From positions 62,001 through 126,000 of the forward strand of contig BJKQ01000016.1 in NCBI GenBank assembly GCA_006538405.1: 64,000 nucleotides of DNA, written 5' to 3'. How positions within the stretch are numbered: position 1 is the stretch's first letter; every line of letters begins with the position of its first letter. The DNA is from Hansfordia pulvinata. Its lineage: Eukaryota > Ascomycota > Sordariomycetes > Xylariales. The notes below the pieces were generated by a model. It ran no database searches and had not been told where the DNA came from. It worked only from the letters and a program-made list of their open reading frames with translations. Of the stretch, positions 1 through 12,900 are shown piece by piece. The position numbers and the translations under genes were made by a program.

Positions 1-294
1 TGCCCGAGGCGGCCATGCGGCCGAGGCGACCGGCAGAGCCCTTGAGCTGGTTGCTCATGGAGGAGAAGGTGTCGGACTGCGAGGGGGCCGGGCAGAGGCG
101 CGTCAGTACGGACAGCGGGGATGAAGATGAGGGATCGGAAGAGAGGCAGGGGGACGAACAGTGTGGTCGATGACATCGTGGGCGCGGGCGTTGTCGTAGA
201 TGTCGACGGTGACGCCGCGTAGGGACGAGACCTTGGCCGACAGCTCCTCGAGCCGGGCGTTGTTCTGGCGCTCGCGTTCGTAGGCCTCGGACAT
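1..294 (-). CDS. SFT1: Golgi Qc-SNARE, Sft1/Bet1-like (5' part only)
   Basis: Partial gene running off the left edge. Exon 1 is 160-294: ATG at 294, 45 codons beginning MSEAYERERQNN. An 83-nt intron (77-159, donor GTTCGT, acceptor CAG) follows in phase 0, and exon 2 continues from 76 to the edge. The joined protein reads through VIDHT into SDTFSSMSNQLKGSAGRLGR, the layout of the Bet1/Sft1 family of small Qc-SNAREs, where a short N-terminus leads into the SNARE helix. Family knowledge: Sft1 works in retrograde traffic within the Golgi; Bet1 works in ER-to-Golgi traffic. The C-terminal half of the SNARE motif and the tail anchor lie outside the window, so Sft1 rather than Bet1 is a likely but not certain assignment. 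It lies downstream of sidC in the same direction and looks unrelated to iron. Confidence 0.78.
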
Positions 295-988
295 GGTTGG
301 TAAACTCCACGGGGCTGTTGATTGATATCTTCTTCTTCGCCGACGAGCGCGCAGGGGCTGCTGTTTCACGGAAACTGAGAGTCGGTCCTGGAAGCGTGGG
401 GGGATGGCGATGCTGTGTGGCGATGATGAATGTTGGGGGTGAAGTTGGCGGGTACACCGTGGAACGGGGCGACTTGCTGGGGGGCGGGCGGGAAGGCGGA
501 CGTATTACGTGAGAAGTGAGGTACGAGTGAGTACCTGGCGGGCGGGCTGGGATGCGACCTGCCGCTGCCGCTGTCGCTGGCTGCCATGGAAGAAGAAGGC
601 TCCTGCCACTTTGACGCACATGCAGCCACTTGACCGAAGCGGACTAGCGCCGTCTACCCCGGAGGTAGCGCTGGGATTCCTGCTTCCTGGTGCAGCGTCT
701 TCCCCCCTATTTTTATCAGGCACTCGCGTCCACAGAGCAGAGCTGCCACAGAAGCTTTAATGGACTAATCCATTCCACAGGTGGTGGGTGATGTTCAATA
801 GCAGGCTGAATATCAAGCAGTTCCATTGTGGTTCATTCGAGATCCATCGTGTGTGTGTGCACGTTGCTCATAGTACCTACATGCTAGGAGAATACGGAAA
901 GAAGGCTGCAGCTAGGTGATGAGGATCAGAAACGCCCTTCCTTTGGCACACTGTCTTTCAGCCAATTGGAAGCGCGCTCATAGTCGAT
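295..988. other. Intergenic: SFT1 upstream region and sidC 3' flank
   Basis: About 0.7 kb between the SNARE gene start and the sidC stop codon. It must hold the SFT1 promoter and the sidC 3' untranslated region. I see no convincing coding sequence or repeat; reading frames here are short and lack recognisable domains. Confidence 0.6.
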
Positions 989-3900
989 CTAACATAGCAT
1001 TTCGACCAGGCCGCTGATGGTTTCTTGCGCCTGCGCCTGCGTCAGACGCTGCGCGGACCCAAATACTCCGACGTCCAGGGCTCCGTCTCGGACAGCCACC
1101 TCGATATCAATGGCGTCCTGTTCGAACAGAAGTTAGCCAGTGTCCACGTTTCGTTCCTATCACTTCAATGCCATGTATCGTTTGCAACTTACAAGGTAAC
1201 ATTCTCGTACCACATTGGGAGCTAGCCACGGCGCTTCGGGCACAGCAAGACCTAAGTTCTGCCATCGGTCTTGAGCATCGGCCGCAACCACTGCACCCGG
1301 AACATCGCTGCCTCTGGGGCGCGGTGCTTTAGTCTCCTCTCCGGGATTCTTGTCAGACAGACTAAGGAAGTTGACAAAGGCGTCTATGCGCACGCCCGTC
1401 CACCGCTGAATCTCCCACAGGCCCGCCGAGGCGTTCTCGAAGCTGCTGATTCGGAGCAGGTCCTGTTGGATATCACCGGCAATTCTCTGGATGGGCCGTT
1501 GCCGGGGATGCCTGACTCGGAGCGGCAGGATGCTCAAGGTGGGGAGCGCGGCCTCCTGGAGTCCTGGGAAGGTGGACCTGTTGGCCAGGTACACGCCAAA
1601 GACTACGTCGTCCTCGTCGTCCTCCTCCCTTTCGGCGCTGGCGCGGCGCTTGCTTGCGTAGTATTTCGCGTAGACCGCGAAGAAGAGTGCCTGCAGGGCC
1701 ACGCCGTGCTCTGAGCTGAAGGTCTTGAGGCGATCCACGTTGACGGGCAAGCAGGATTCGAACTCAGCCACACGGGCCTCGCGCTCTCTACCCTCCTGGG
1801 TTGGTATCCCCAGGAGGAAAGCACCATCCCCGCCCAATCCCCGTAGGTAGGTCTTCCAGAACTCTTCTCGCTGCTCGCGTGTGTCGTCCGTGTAGTGCTT
1901 TGCCACAAAACTGCACCACGGGTCGGCAGACACCGCCTCGGCCGGTAGTCGCGTCCCGGACAACTCCATGAGGCGATCCACGAGCATTGGCAAGCTGAAC
2001 CCGTCGTATAGGGCGTGGTGGAGACGTAGGGCTAGGACAAGTCCGCCATCTTCGCTCAACGAAACGTGCATGGCCGCGAAGGGAGTGTGAGATGCTGTGA
2101 CAGCTGTTGCCGTGTCGTTGGTCCTGGTGCTTTTCTTGTGAGTATGGAGTCCAGCATCTTTAACGACGACCTGGACGATGGGACAATCCACATTCGCCGT
2201 TGCTAGGAAGACTGTCCTTAGAATGGGGTTCTCTCGGACCAATTGGCGCCATGCATTCTCGACAGCCTCCAGAGTGGTTTCCCTGGGCAGGTTGTACTCA
2301 AAAGTCGGGAAGAACAGGGTGCCAGTGTTCTGCCAGACTGAAAGCATGTGTGTTTGCATAGGCAATGCGGGCAAAATTCTCTCCACGGAGCCTCGTTCAA
2401 GGTCGTACATGCGAAGCAGTCTATCTGTGTCCAGGCTTTCAAAGGCTTTTGATGTGGCTTTGACGTCTTCGGCGGCAGCCGGCGTGGCATTACCGCGGAC
2501 TTCTTGCTCCACAAGCTGCCGGACAGATTCAGCACCGACTAGATCTCGCACAGAAATGTCGACGCCTCTGTTGCGAAGTATGGAGCTGGCCTTCATTGCG
2601 CTGATCGAGTCCAGGCCGAGATTGAATATAGTGTCAGTCGGCTTGAGGGATTGTACGTCAACATCGGAAAGCTCCGACAGGACTTGCAGGACCACAGAGT
2701 CGTCTGGAAGTCGATCGGGAGTTGGGGGCGTGTCATCGTTCTCGATATTCTCATCCTCGGGTGTGCTCTGGTCCCATGCAGGGAATGATGTTGTACCACA
2801 CACCGAGACTCCTTCAGAAGACTTGTCGAAATCGAGCAGCTCCGCATCAGGCTCATCGATCAGTCGGCGCAACACCGTCTCCAGCTGGTCGAGGACATTC
2901 TGGGCGTGTTCAGCAGAGCCGAACTCGTCTTTCAGAGCAATGTGCCACGCTACCGTGTCCGCTCCGATCTCCAGCTCGATACACACCGGGTAGTTGACGG
3001 CCGAGGCGCCATCCAACGACTTCATCAAGCTTTGGGACCCGGCAGGCCCCGCTTCTTGGTGGCTCTGCAGAATGAACAGACTGTTGAAGAGCGCCCTGCC
3101 GCCTGTGCCGCTGAGACGCTGGGCTTCTCTGAGAGGCAGGCTCTGGAAGTCCCACATGTTGGACATGATGCCCTGGATGTAGCGGAGATACTCTGCGCGC
3201 GTGCCGTGGAGCATGACACGCAGGGCGACGGTGTTCATTGTCGGGAAGAGGAGCCTTTGGCTTTCTTCGGTACTGCGGCCCGACAGGACTACGCCAAAAG
3301 TTACTTCCAACGAGCGTGCGAGCGAGGAGAGCACGATCGCCCAGCAGGCTTGTCCAAGGGTCTGTGGAGTGATGCTCAGCTTTTGGCACACCCTTTTGAT
3401 GTCGTCGTGTCCAAGCTTAGATGACAGGTCTCTCCGGTGGGTCAAGGCATCACTGCCCGTTTCATGGCGTTCTGGGCCTATTATTGTCGGCTGAGCTCCC
3501 TGCAAAAAGTCGGCCCAGAACTCCTGAGAGGCCTGCCCATATGCGACTGACAGACCCGCCAAATAGGGCTCGTAGGACGGTCTGGGGCGGTATCGGTTGT
3601 GGTAAGCAGCATGAACATCCTGGTAGAGTAGCTGCAACGACCATCCATCATACAAGGCGTGCGCAATAGAAAGAACCAGATAGTGTTTGCAAGGCGATCT
3701 GACCACATCCACCTGAAAAAGCGCGGGTGACCTTTGGTTGGCGGAAGCCTTGATCCGCGCTGCTTCACGTATCTCAGATATTTTTGCAAGGTCGCGGATG
3801 TCCCTCGTGGGTGGGATCGAGAGATCAGCATTGTGGACAACCTGGCAAAACGCTGTCCCAATTGTTGGGTCTGTGACCTCTTCGAAAGACGTCCGCAGTA

Positions 3901-6900
3901 TCGGCGAGCCGGCAACAACGGTCGTCCAGGCCCGTTTAAGGCGTTCAACGTCAACACCAGGTGCGATCTCCAACACGTCGTAGTTGAAGTAACGTCTGAA
4001 GTCAGACAATGTCATGTCTGTCATCATGTAGTCCTGGAGTGGGGTGGGAGGGTAGATGGCCTCGACGTCTGAGGTTGACACGCCTCGCGACGTTAGGTGA
4101 TCGTGCAGTCTTGCGCTGGACGATGCAGGGCGCTCTTGGTCCAGGCTGTTCGTGCTTGCAGCCTGTGGGCTTTGAGAAAACATGATGCCCTCGATCGTGG
4201 GGCTTTTCATCAGCTGGCTCATCGAACACTCGAAGCCAAGATTTCCGGCCCGACTGGAAACTTTGATCAAGTCGATGCTGTCTAGACCGAGTTCAAAGAA
4301 GCTGGTCTTCTCGTCAATATCCCCTCCAGTACGCCTGATAAGGTAGCGATCTCAGCACGAAGACTCTGTGCGTGTGCTGTCCAGGCGTACTCTGGCATCC
4401 GGTCAGACCCTTGCTCGGTTGCAGAACGTCCAATCTGTTGTGGCTGCTCGGACGAAAGACCGCCGATGGCCTCCTCATTGAGCTCTCCTGGCGCGTCAAA
4501 TGCCTTTTCTTCCATGTTGGCAAAAGACAATAGGGACTTTTCAAGCAAGTCGAGCAGTGTCTGCGCCTCTTCAAGCCGCACATAAGCGGGATCGAAAACA
4601 AGAATGCTTTCGAATTTTCCACTTTCAGTGAGAGTGACCTCCAAAGCCAGAGGGTAATCTGGGGCCGGCTCGGACGGGACCTGGGTCCAGAGGTTGTTTT
4701 GAGGATCTCCGTCGCCATCTCCGTTTCCATCCTCCTTGTAGAATGTGAAGAGACTATCGATGAGGGGCTTCCCCTTGCTGCACCACTTCTGTATCTCTCG
4801 CAGAGGCGTGTGCACGAATTCGAGGACGGCAGCGTTAAAGTCCTGCACCTCTCGTACCAGCGACTCCCAGGTCGATGGCATCCGCGATGCAATACGGAAC
4901 GGCAAGGTGTTGAATAGCGGGCCGAGGGTGCCCTCGGCGTTGTCGAAAGCGATTGAGCGGCCAGAGTATATCACCCCAAAGGCCGGGCAAGGTCTCGTGT
5001 GCTGGTGCAACACAGCCAACCACGCGGCTTGCACGACGGCCTGATGGGTGACTCCGAGCTTCACACGTCTTTGCTCGAGGCCTGGGAGGTCGAAACTCCC
5101 AGAGACCTTCGTTGCGCTTCCCGCCCAGGGCTCGCGTCGCTCTCGGGGCTCCAGCCGGTAGCCTTGGAAGCGTTTTTCCCAAAATCCACGAGATGCTGCA
5201 TGGTTTTGCAGAGGGCCGTACGGCATCAAATCGGCCAAGCTAGGGCCGTATGACGGGGCCCGCTCCAGGTATTCCTGGTAAACAGTTTGGAGGATGCGGT
5301 CGAAGCTTATGGCGTCGTATACTGCATGGAAAAGGCGTAGGGCGAGGGTGGTCTGGCCGTCGTGTCTGATGCAATCGATCTCGAACGGCTTCCAGATGAT
5401 ATCTCCATTCATACCCAACCAAGCCTCGTATCGAGATGCGAGTGAATTCTCAACAAACGCATCGGAAACTTCAATGTCTGCCCAGGGCAGCTCGCGGCTC
5501 CGTACCGCAGCCTGCATGTGACCATCGGCCGTGCGGACAAAAGAGGTTCTCAGAACGGCGCAGGAGGCGAAGACGGCGCTCCACGCTGCTCGCAGCTTCT
5601 CGAGTGAGACGCCCGCGTGGATGACGAACCGGAATTGGTTGTAGTACGTGCCGTCGGCTCGAGTCTTTGACCTGATGATCATGCCCTGCTGCAGTGGCGT
5701 GCATGGAACGAGATACTCGACCTCCCTTTTGGAGATACCGAGTTCCTGGCAGACTGCGCCCAGGTGTTTGTGGCGTTGGACCCGAATGCGCTGCTTCGCC
5801 TGCATCACCTGTCCGTTCCTTTTCCTGGAGCCAGCTTTGTTGGCCAAAACTTCCGCCAGTTGGCTAATCTGAGGGTGTTGCAGGATCAATGTCGGGGTCG
5901 CAGCTTCGTACCCGGCCTTGTTGAGATTTCTAGCAAACCTCGTCACGGTGATTGAATCCAAGCCCAGTTCATATATGGTGTTCTGCGGTAAAATCGGGTT
6001 GGCGCCCAAAGCGACAATCTCTGACAGAATCAACGAGATGTGATGCTCATCATCGTGCAGGGGGCGTTGAGATGCTGACGATTCGGCCGAAAGGTCTCGC
6101 AGCGTGTCGAGGGGCGTTTGATCGAGCAAGTCTCGGAGGGTACTGATCTGAGCTTTGTTGTTGGACGACAAGGGGATGAATGGAAGACACAAGATGTACG
6201 TCGGCACCATGTAAGCCGGGAGGCGGGCTCTGCAGGCCTCGCGGGCTGCGCGCCGAGCCTCTGAAGCTGTGTCGCTCGATAGAATGCGAAGCCCTTGGTC
6301 CATCCCCGGACTCGACTTGAGGCTTATAAAAGAAACCAGCAAATCCCTATCTTGTCCCTTCAACCGCGTGACCAATGTAGCCGAATCGGAGATGTCTGCC
6401 ACTCCCGCTTTGATGACGTGGTTGATCTCCCCAATCTCAAGGCGCTGGCCTCGGAGCTTGACCTGGTCATCAACGCGGCCCAGGAAGTCAAAGGTCTCGT
6501 CGTGCAGCACTCTGACAAGGTCCCCCGTGCGATACACCCGCTCTCCAAAGTGTTGCAAGGTAGGGAACCGCTCGTCGGTGAGCTCCTGTCTGTTGAGATA
6601 TCCCTTGCCAACGAGCTTCCCAGAAACGCAGAGCTCTCCGACCCCACCCCGGATCACCGGCAGCTCTGTTCCGGGCTGGAATACGTAGGCGCCGACGTTG
6701 GGGAAGAGCTTGCCGATGTTTGATGACCGCCCGTTCCTGGGGACCCGCTGGAACATGGTGACGCCGATGGTCGCCTCGGTCGGACCGTAGGCATTGTAAA
6801 TGATTTCCTGCGGGCCCCAATTATCAAGCACATCCTGCCGCAGCTGCTCGCCGCCCGTGATGAACACGCCGCGGCAAAGGCTGGGCACTTGGGACGGATG

Positions 6901-9900
6901 GACCAGTCGGGCCAGGCTTGGCGTGAGATCAATGTGCGTGATTTCGAGCTTCGAGATCGTCTTGATGAGGTCGTCCAGAATGAGATCCCTGGGCGCCGAC
7001 ACAACCGTGATGCCGACATACCACGACCAGTATTGCTCGAGAACCGACACATCAAAGTGGAATGAGGCAAATTGAAGCCACCTCGAATCATTGTCCCAAT
7101 GGCCGGAAAACAGGACCTTGAACGCAAGCATCGCCTGCACAGTGTTTTCGTGGCTAATCAAGCATCCCTTGGGGGTCCCTGTAGTGCCACTGGTGTAGAG
7201 GCAATAGCAAGTATCTGAGGGAGGATCGGGGCTGCCAGGCTTGGCTTGGAGTCTGCCTGACTCGAGAGCGAAACCTCGTCCACAACAATGACGGTGAGCT
7301 GAGAGGCGTGGTCAGACTGGTCCGCCAGGGCTTTGGAGGTGAGGAGGCACGCCGCGCCAGAGTCCCCGAGTATGAACTTCTGGCGGGACACTGGGGCGCT
7401 TGGGTCCAAGGCCAAGAAAGCACACCCGAACTTCAGAATGCCAAAGATGGAGAAATAGGCCTCTGGAGACTTGTCGAAGCATACTGCGACTATGCTGCGC
7501 TGTGCCACGGCTCGCTGTGCTAATAGGCTCGCTACTTTGTTAGCCATTTGGTCCAGCTCGCGGTAAGACCATCGGCTGTATTGTGTGCGATCGCCGAGGG
7601 ACGTCACAAACTCCAAAGCAATTGCACCGGGCTTCACTTCGACAGTGCTTTCGACTAGCTCATGCAGGAGCTGAGCCGGAGAGGGAAGCTCGGGTGATTC
7701 TGGTGCAATAACGGACATGATATCCAGCCGTTGTTCAAGAGCCTGGTGGGGGCGGCCTTTGGGAAACTGGACGAGATCACAGAAGATCGTGTCGAGCTGG
7801 TCTAGTACCAAGCTACCCTGTTCAACAGGGATGAGGGTTGTATCGTGGATCAGATTGAATCGAAACCCTTCGATAGACTCTTCAACCTCCAGTGACACGG
7901 GGTAATTGACTGATGCCGTTTCCTCGATTACCTTGAAGGTTTCGCATTGCATACTACTGTCGCGTTGGTACACGATAATGGTATCGAAAAGGTCACCTTC
8001 GAGGCGGCCAAGTGCCCGTTGTATCTGGGTCAAAGGTGCGTACTGAGTGCGACGCAGCTCGGCGTTGTATCGCATCATCGCATGGAGCAGTTCTTCGTTG
8101 GAGTCGGAGTTGACCGCGAACACTGGCAAGGTTGTGATCATCGGGAAGACGGCCCCTTGAGCCCGCTCATTCGACCTGCCATCGAGCACGACTCCAAAGG
8201 TGACAGACGTCTCTCCAATATACGCGCCAAGCACGCGAGCCCATGCTGCCTGCAGCGCAGCCTGGATGGTGATACCTGCCTCTGCGGCGAAATTTCGGAT
8301 GTGTTCTGAACTGAAACGGCTCGACCTCGAAACTTTGGCGACAGGCTGCGATTCAACTCGAAGGGGCGTCATCGAAGGAAAATGGTTGATCACAACTTCG
8401 TCTGCTTTGCTCTTCCAAAACCCATCAATGCCATCCAGGTCGCTCGAGCTTTGCAAGATTTCCGACAGCCCTGGCAGGACTGATGTGTCTGAGACGCCTT
8501 CCTCGTTTTTTAAGAGCTTCTCAAGGTCTTCAAGCATGAGCTTCAGGGATTGTGCGTCGTAAAGAGCATGATGAATGGCCAAATGCATCTTTGCACGACT
8601 TGATCCGGCGGTCTCCACGACCATTTGCCAGGGCGGAGAAGACAGGTCCTGGAGCGCGTCTCTGGCGACCTGGAGCTTCCATGCCTCCAAGTCAAGAGCA
8701 CTCCTTGAGCAGGCTCTCTTGGACATCACCTGGGAGTCTTTCTCATGAATGACCATGGCGTAGGCAGTGTATTTGTGGTTGACTGCGACAAAGCCTGCTC
8801 TCAGTATCTGGTGGCGCCTGGCAAGTTCTCGCCAAGCTTGGACAACTTGGTCGGCATCCAAATGCTCGTGAAGATCCCAACTGATGTGATTCAGATACTG
8901 GCCCCCGTCAGACATGATGAACCTATTTACCATACCCTGCTGAAGCGGGGAGCACGGGAGAACATCTTCAAAGGCGGGGGGCAACTTGATGTCCTGCGTG
9001 TCCTGGAGAGCACGCCTCCGGAAACTGACAAAGTCGTAGGATCTTTCTGGGCTATCCGATGCGTCCATGTTCAGGCTTGAGGCGATACCTTCCACTGTGG
9101 GATTTTGCATTACCGAGAGTGCAGAGATTGCGTGGCCGTCCTTTCGGAGCATTGCTGCCAACTGCACCGCCCCGATGCTGTCCAGTCCATAGTGATAGAT
9201 CTGGCTCGTCCTCTTGATGAGGTCTTCTGAGCGACCTGTCAGTCGTGAAATGGCTGACCGGACGATGCGCTCATGACTGCTCCACTGGGTGTTCTCTGGT
9301 GGCAGCTCCGGATCCAGGGCCCCTGAACCTTTGGAGAAAGACAGAGAAACTTCGGCCGCTGCGCGTTGAAGATGTTCTGGCAAGTTGCGCAGGACAGGGG
9401 TGTGTGAGTGTGGCCTATGAATGCAGCTGCTCAACACCTGCTGGAATATCTCCGATATGGTTTGCAGAGTCTCATGGGACACCAAGACGCTGGGCATATT
9501 AGCTTTTGGCCCCCTAGACGGGGACAGCAACTTGGACTTACGAGTCCCGATGAAAGGTCACTTGGAGCTGGTCGTTCTGCTTGTTGGGCACCAACTCGCA
9601 GGCAATGGGAAGCTACACTCTAGTTAGCATCAGCTCGGAAGAAAGTCGTCTCAGCCCACGTACATCCATGGTCCCTCTCTCCTGCTCAAGTGTCCATATG
9701 TTGCTGTCGAGAGCATCATGTGGTGGCTGAAGGATCAGCAGCGCGTCAAACAAACGCGAGGCCCGCGCCAGTTGAGATTGAATCTGTCGTAGAGGGGTCA
9801 TGTGGTGCGGCACCATGTCCGCGTTGAGCTTTTGAAATCGTTTCATCACCTCCACGCATGAATCCTGAGGGTTCAACGTCGCCCGCAAGGGTAGAGTGTT

Positions 9901-12900
9901 GAAGCATGGCGCCACGAGATACTCGATATTCGCCACAGGCACGGATCGGCCACTCACGATATTTCCGAAGCAAATGTCATCGCTCTTCTGGATGATGGAA
10001 AGCGTGATCGCCCAAGCGGTCTGACAAATTGGGAGAAGAGACACGCCTAGTTGTTTCGCTTGGAAATAGATATTGCTGAGGCTTGTTTCCATGGCCAGCT
10101 GAGGGGTGCTGCTGGGATACGCCTCTGTTTCGGGCATAGCTGGTTCCCTGTACAGAGTCGGCTGGAAACCCGAAAAGTGCTGTTCCCAGAAGGTGCTTGA
10201 ATCTGGAGGCATGGTCAAAGCCACCCCCAAGAACTCTTGAATGCTGCCTGTGGGCGGCAAAGCCCTCCCATAGACCATGGTTTGAACTTCATTGAGAAGT
10301 ATGTTCATCGAGGTACCGTCGTATATCGCATGATGACACGTGAACGATAGCAGGGTGTCGTTACCTTCACGGATGAAGTCCAAAGACCAAGGCGCAAGGT
10401 CAGAGTCCAGTGGCGATGAGGAGGCTCGCAAATGATCGGCAGAGTCGACTCGGGTTGTGCGGTCGTTTCCAATGGGCTGGTGCATGACACTCCCCGGAGT
10501 AAAACACACCTGCAAAAAGGGATGATCGAGGCTCTCCGTCGTTATGAAGGATGTTCGCAAGATTTGGTGGCGCTCCCTCATGCTTTCCCAGTGGGAAAGC
10601 ATAACCTCAACAGGTACTTGAAGTCGGAAGACCATCTGGTTCACATAAGAGTCTGACCCTGGTGAAGCAAGCATAGCCTCTTGTAAAGGCATGCAAGGCA
10701 ACACTGCTTCCACGTCTTTTCCTTCGCCTTTGAATCTTTCTCTGACATCGTTGAGGAGCCTTTCGGGTAGCAGGCCTGAAGGCGGAAAGACTTCGGCTTG
10801 CGGTGTATCGTCCGAGATGGCCAAAGCAAGACGAGCGATGCTGGGGTGCTGCAATACAAGAGAAACGGGTATCCTTCGATTGAAGGTCTCATGCAGTTTT
10901 CTTGCGAGTGGCATGGCAGAGATGGAGTCGAATCCCAAGGAAGCGAAAGACGCCCACCGATTGACCGTCTTTCTGCCTAATTGTCCTGTCTGGGATAATG
11001 CCTCCAGAATGAGCCGCTCAGTCTCCGACCATTCTGCGCGCTCGCCCTCGAGACCAAAGCGCATGCTGTAACTGTCGGGGCTCACGGTTGGTCTCTCGGC
11101 TGTATCAATGAGCCGCTGGAAATCGGTCTTTCCAGACGAAGTCAGGGGAACAGTGGTCACAGGGTATGTGTATGAGGGCACCATGTAGTCTGGGAGGCTG
11201 TCTTGCAGGACTTGCTGCAGCTGAGACTGCAGGGTCTGCAGCGGCTCGTCAGGCGAAAGTATGGCGAAACTCTCCGCTTTCTGGCCCCGCGGCACGTAAA
11301 ATAGCACCAGAAGCTCAGTGCCAGACTGCTCGTCCCGAGCGACCACGCAGGTCGATGCTTGAGCTAGTTCAGTGCTGTTGACAAGCGACTGGATCTCCTG
11401 CAACTCAATTCTGAGCCCTCGGAGTTTGATCTGGGTGTCGATTCGGCCGGAAATGACGATTGAACCATCAGGAAGCATTCGCCCCAGGTCACCAGAGCGG
11501 TACAAACGGCCGTACTCCGGGTGGTCAATGAACTTCTCTGCCGTCAGCTCTGGGAGGTTGAGGTATCCTGCAGCGACTTGGTCGCCGCCAAAGCACAGCT
11601 CTCCGATGTACCCGAGTGGGAGGATGTCCAGCCCGCCTGGGCCTAGCACAAACGTTGATGTGTTCTGAAATGAGCAACCCAGATATCGTGGGGAGTCGCC
11701 TGGAAGAACTCTTCTCACTGTGCAGATGTTGGTCGTCTCCGAAGGGCCGTAACCTAATCTTATCAGCGACTATCACTCGCGGGTGGCAGTCGACATACCT
11801 TGGTAAAGGAGCCCCTGCCATGCTTGCTGGACCTCGTTGGTCATGGGCTCTCCGATGTCACCAAGAACTCGACAGTCGGGACATTTCCTGGGTTCAAGAG
11901 CGACGCAACCGTGACGGTCATGCTCAGATGGGTGATCCCCAAATCCCTCACGCTCTGCTCCAGATTGTCAAACAATACGTCGTTTGTGGCCGCGCAGAGA
12001 CACATGCCCTTCGCCCACGCGAAGAAGATTTCGAATACTGAGACATCAAAAGCTTGAGAGCACGCTTGCAGCATTCGTGATGTGCTGTTTCCGGGATATA
12101 TGCGTGAGAGCGTCTCAATGTTGCTGACCATGCTTCTGTTGGAGACGGCGACGCCCTTTGGAGTTCCGGTCGTGCCACTGGTGTATATGATGTAGGCTAG
12201 GTCACCCGAATCGAGGTGAAGCTGGGGTCGTTGAGCCGCGCCTGCGAACGCCATGGTGTCAATGTCGAATAAGGTCGTTGTGGTGAGACTGGATAAGGCC
12301 GACTTGGAGCTCCCGTCTACCACACAAATCTGAGGTGATGCTTGCTCAAATATCACCTCGATCCTCTTGAGGGGCGTTTTGGGGAGAACTGGGAGGTATG
12401 CGCAGCCCAGCTTGACAATAGCAAGTATGGCGCAGTACAGCGACGGCGACTTCTCCATCACAATGGATACGATTGACCCTTGCGAGACACCCAGATTTTG
12501 TAGGCAGGCGGCAATCTCATTGGCCCGGGCATCGAGTTCGCGATACGTCAGTGTCCTGACTGAAGACGGATAGTTCTGGAAAGAGTCGGCAAATGTGACG
12601 GCAGGTCGATCAGGGACGGTGTCTGCGGAAGCTTCCACAAGAGCAGACAGGGTTTTTTTCGCTAAAGCTGTTTGTGGATTCTCGTTGTAGATGGAAAGCT
12701 GCTTCGAGGAGAAGCTTGAAAAGGTAGAGCCACGGGCCTGATCGTCCCTGGAGAGGGCTTTCCGAACCAAGGAGTTCAAATGGCTAGCAAAGACAGAGAT
12801 TTGAGACTGCGTGTAGTCTCCCGAATGCCATGTTATCTGACAAGAGTACCGGCCCTCAAGGGGCTGCATCTCAATCAGTAAAGGGGTTTCGATGTGGTCG

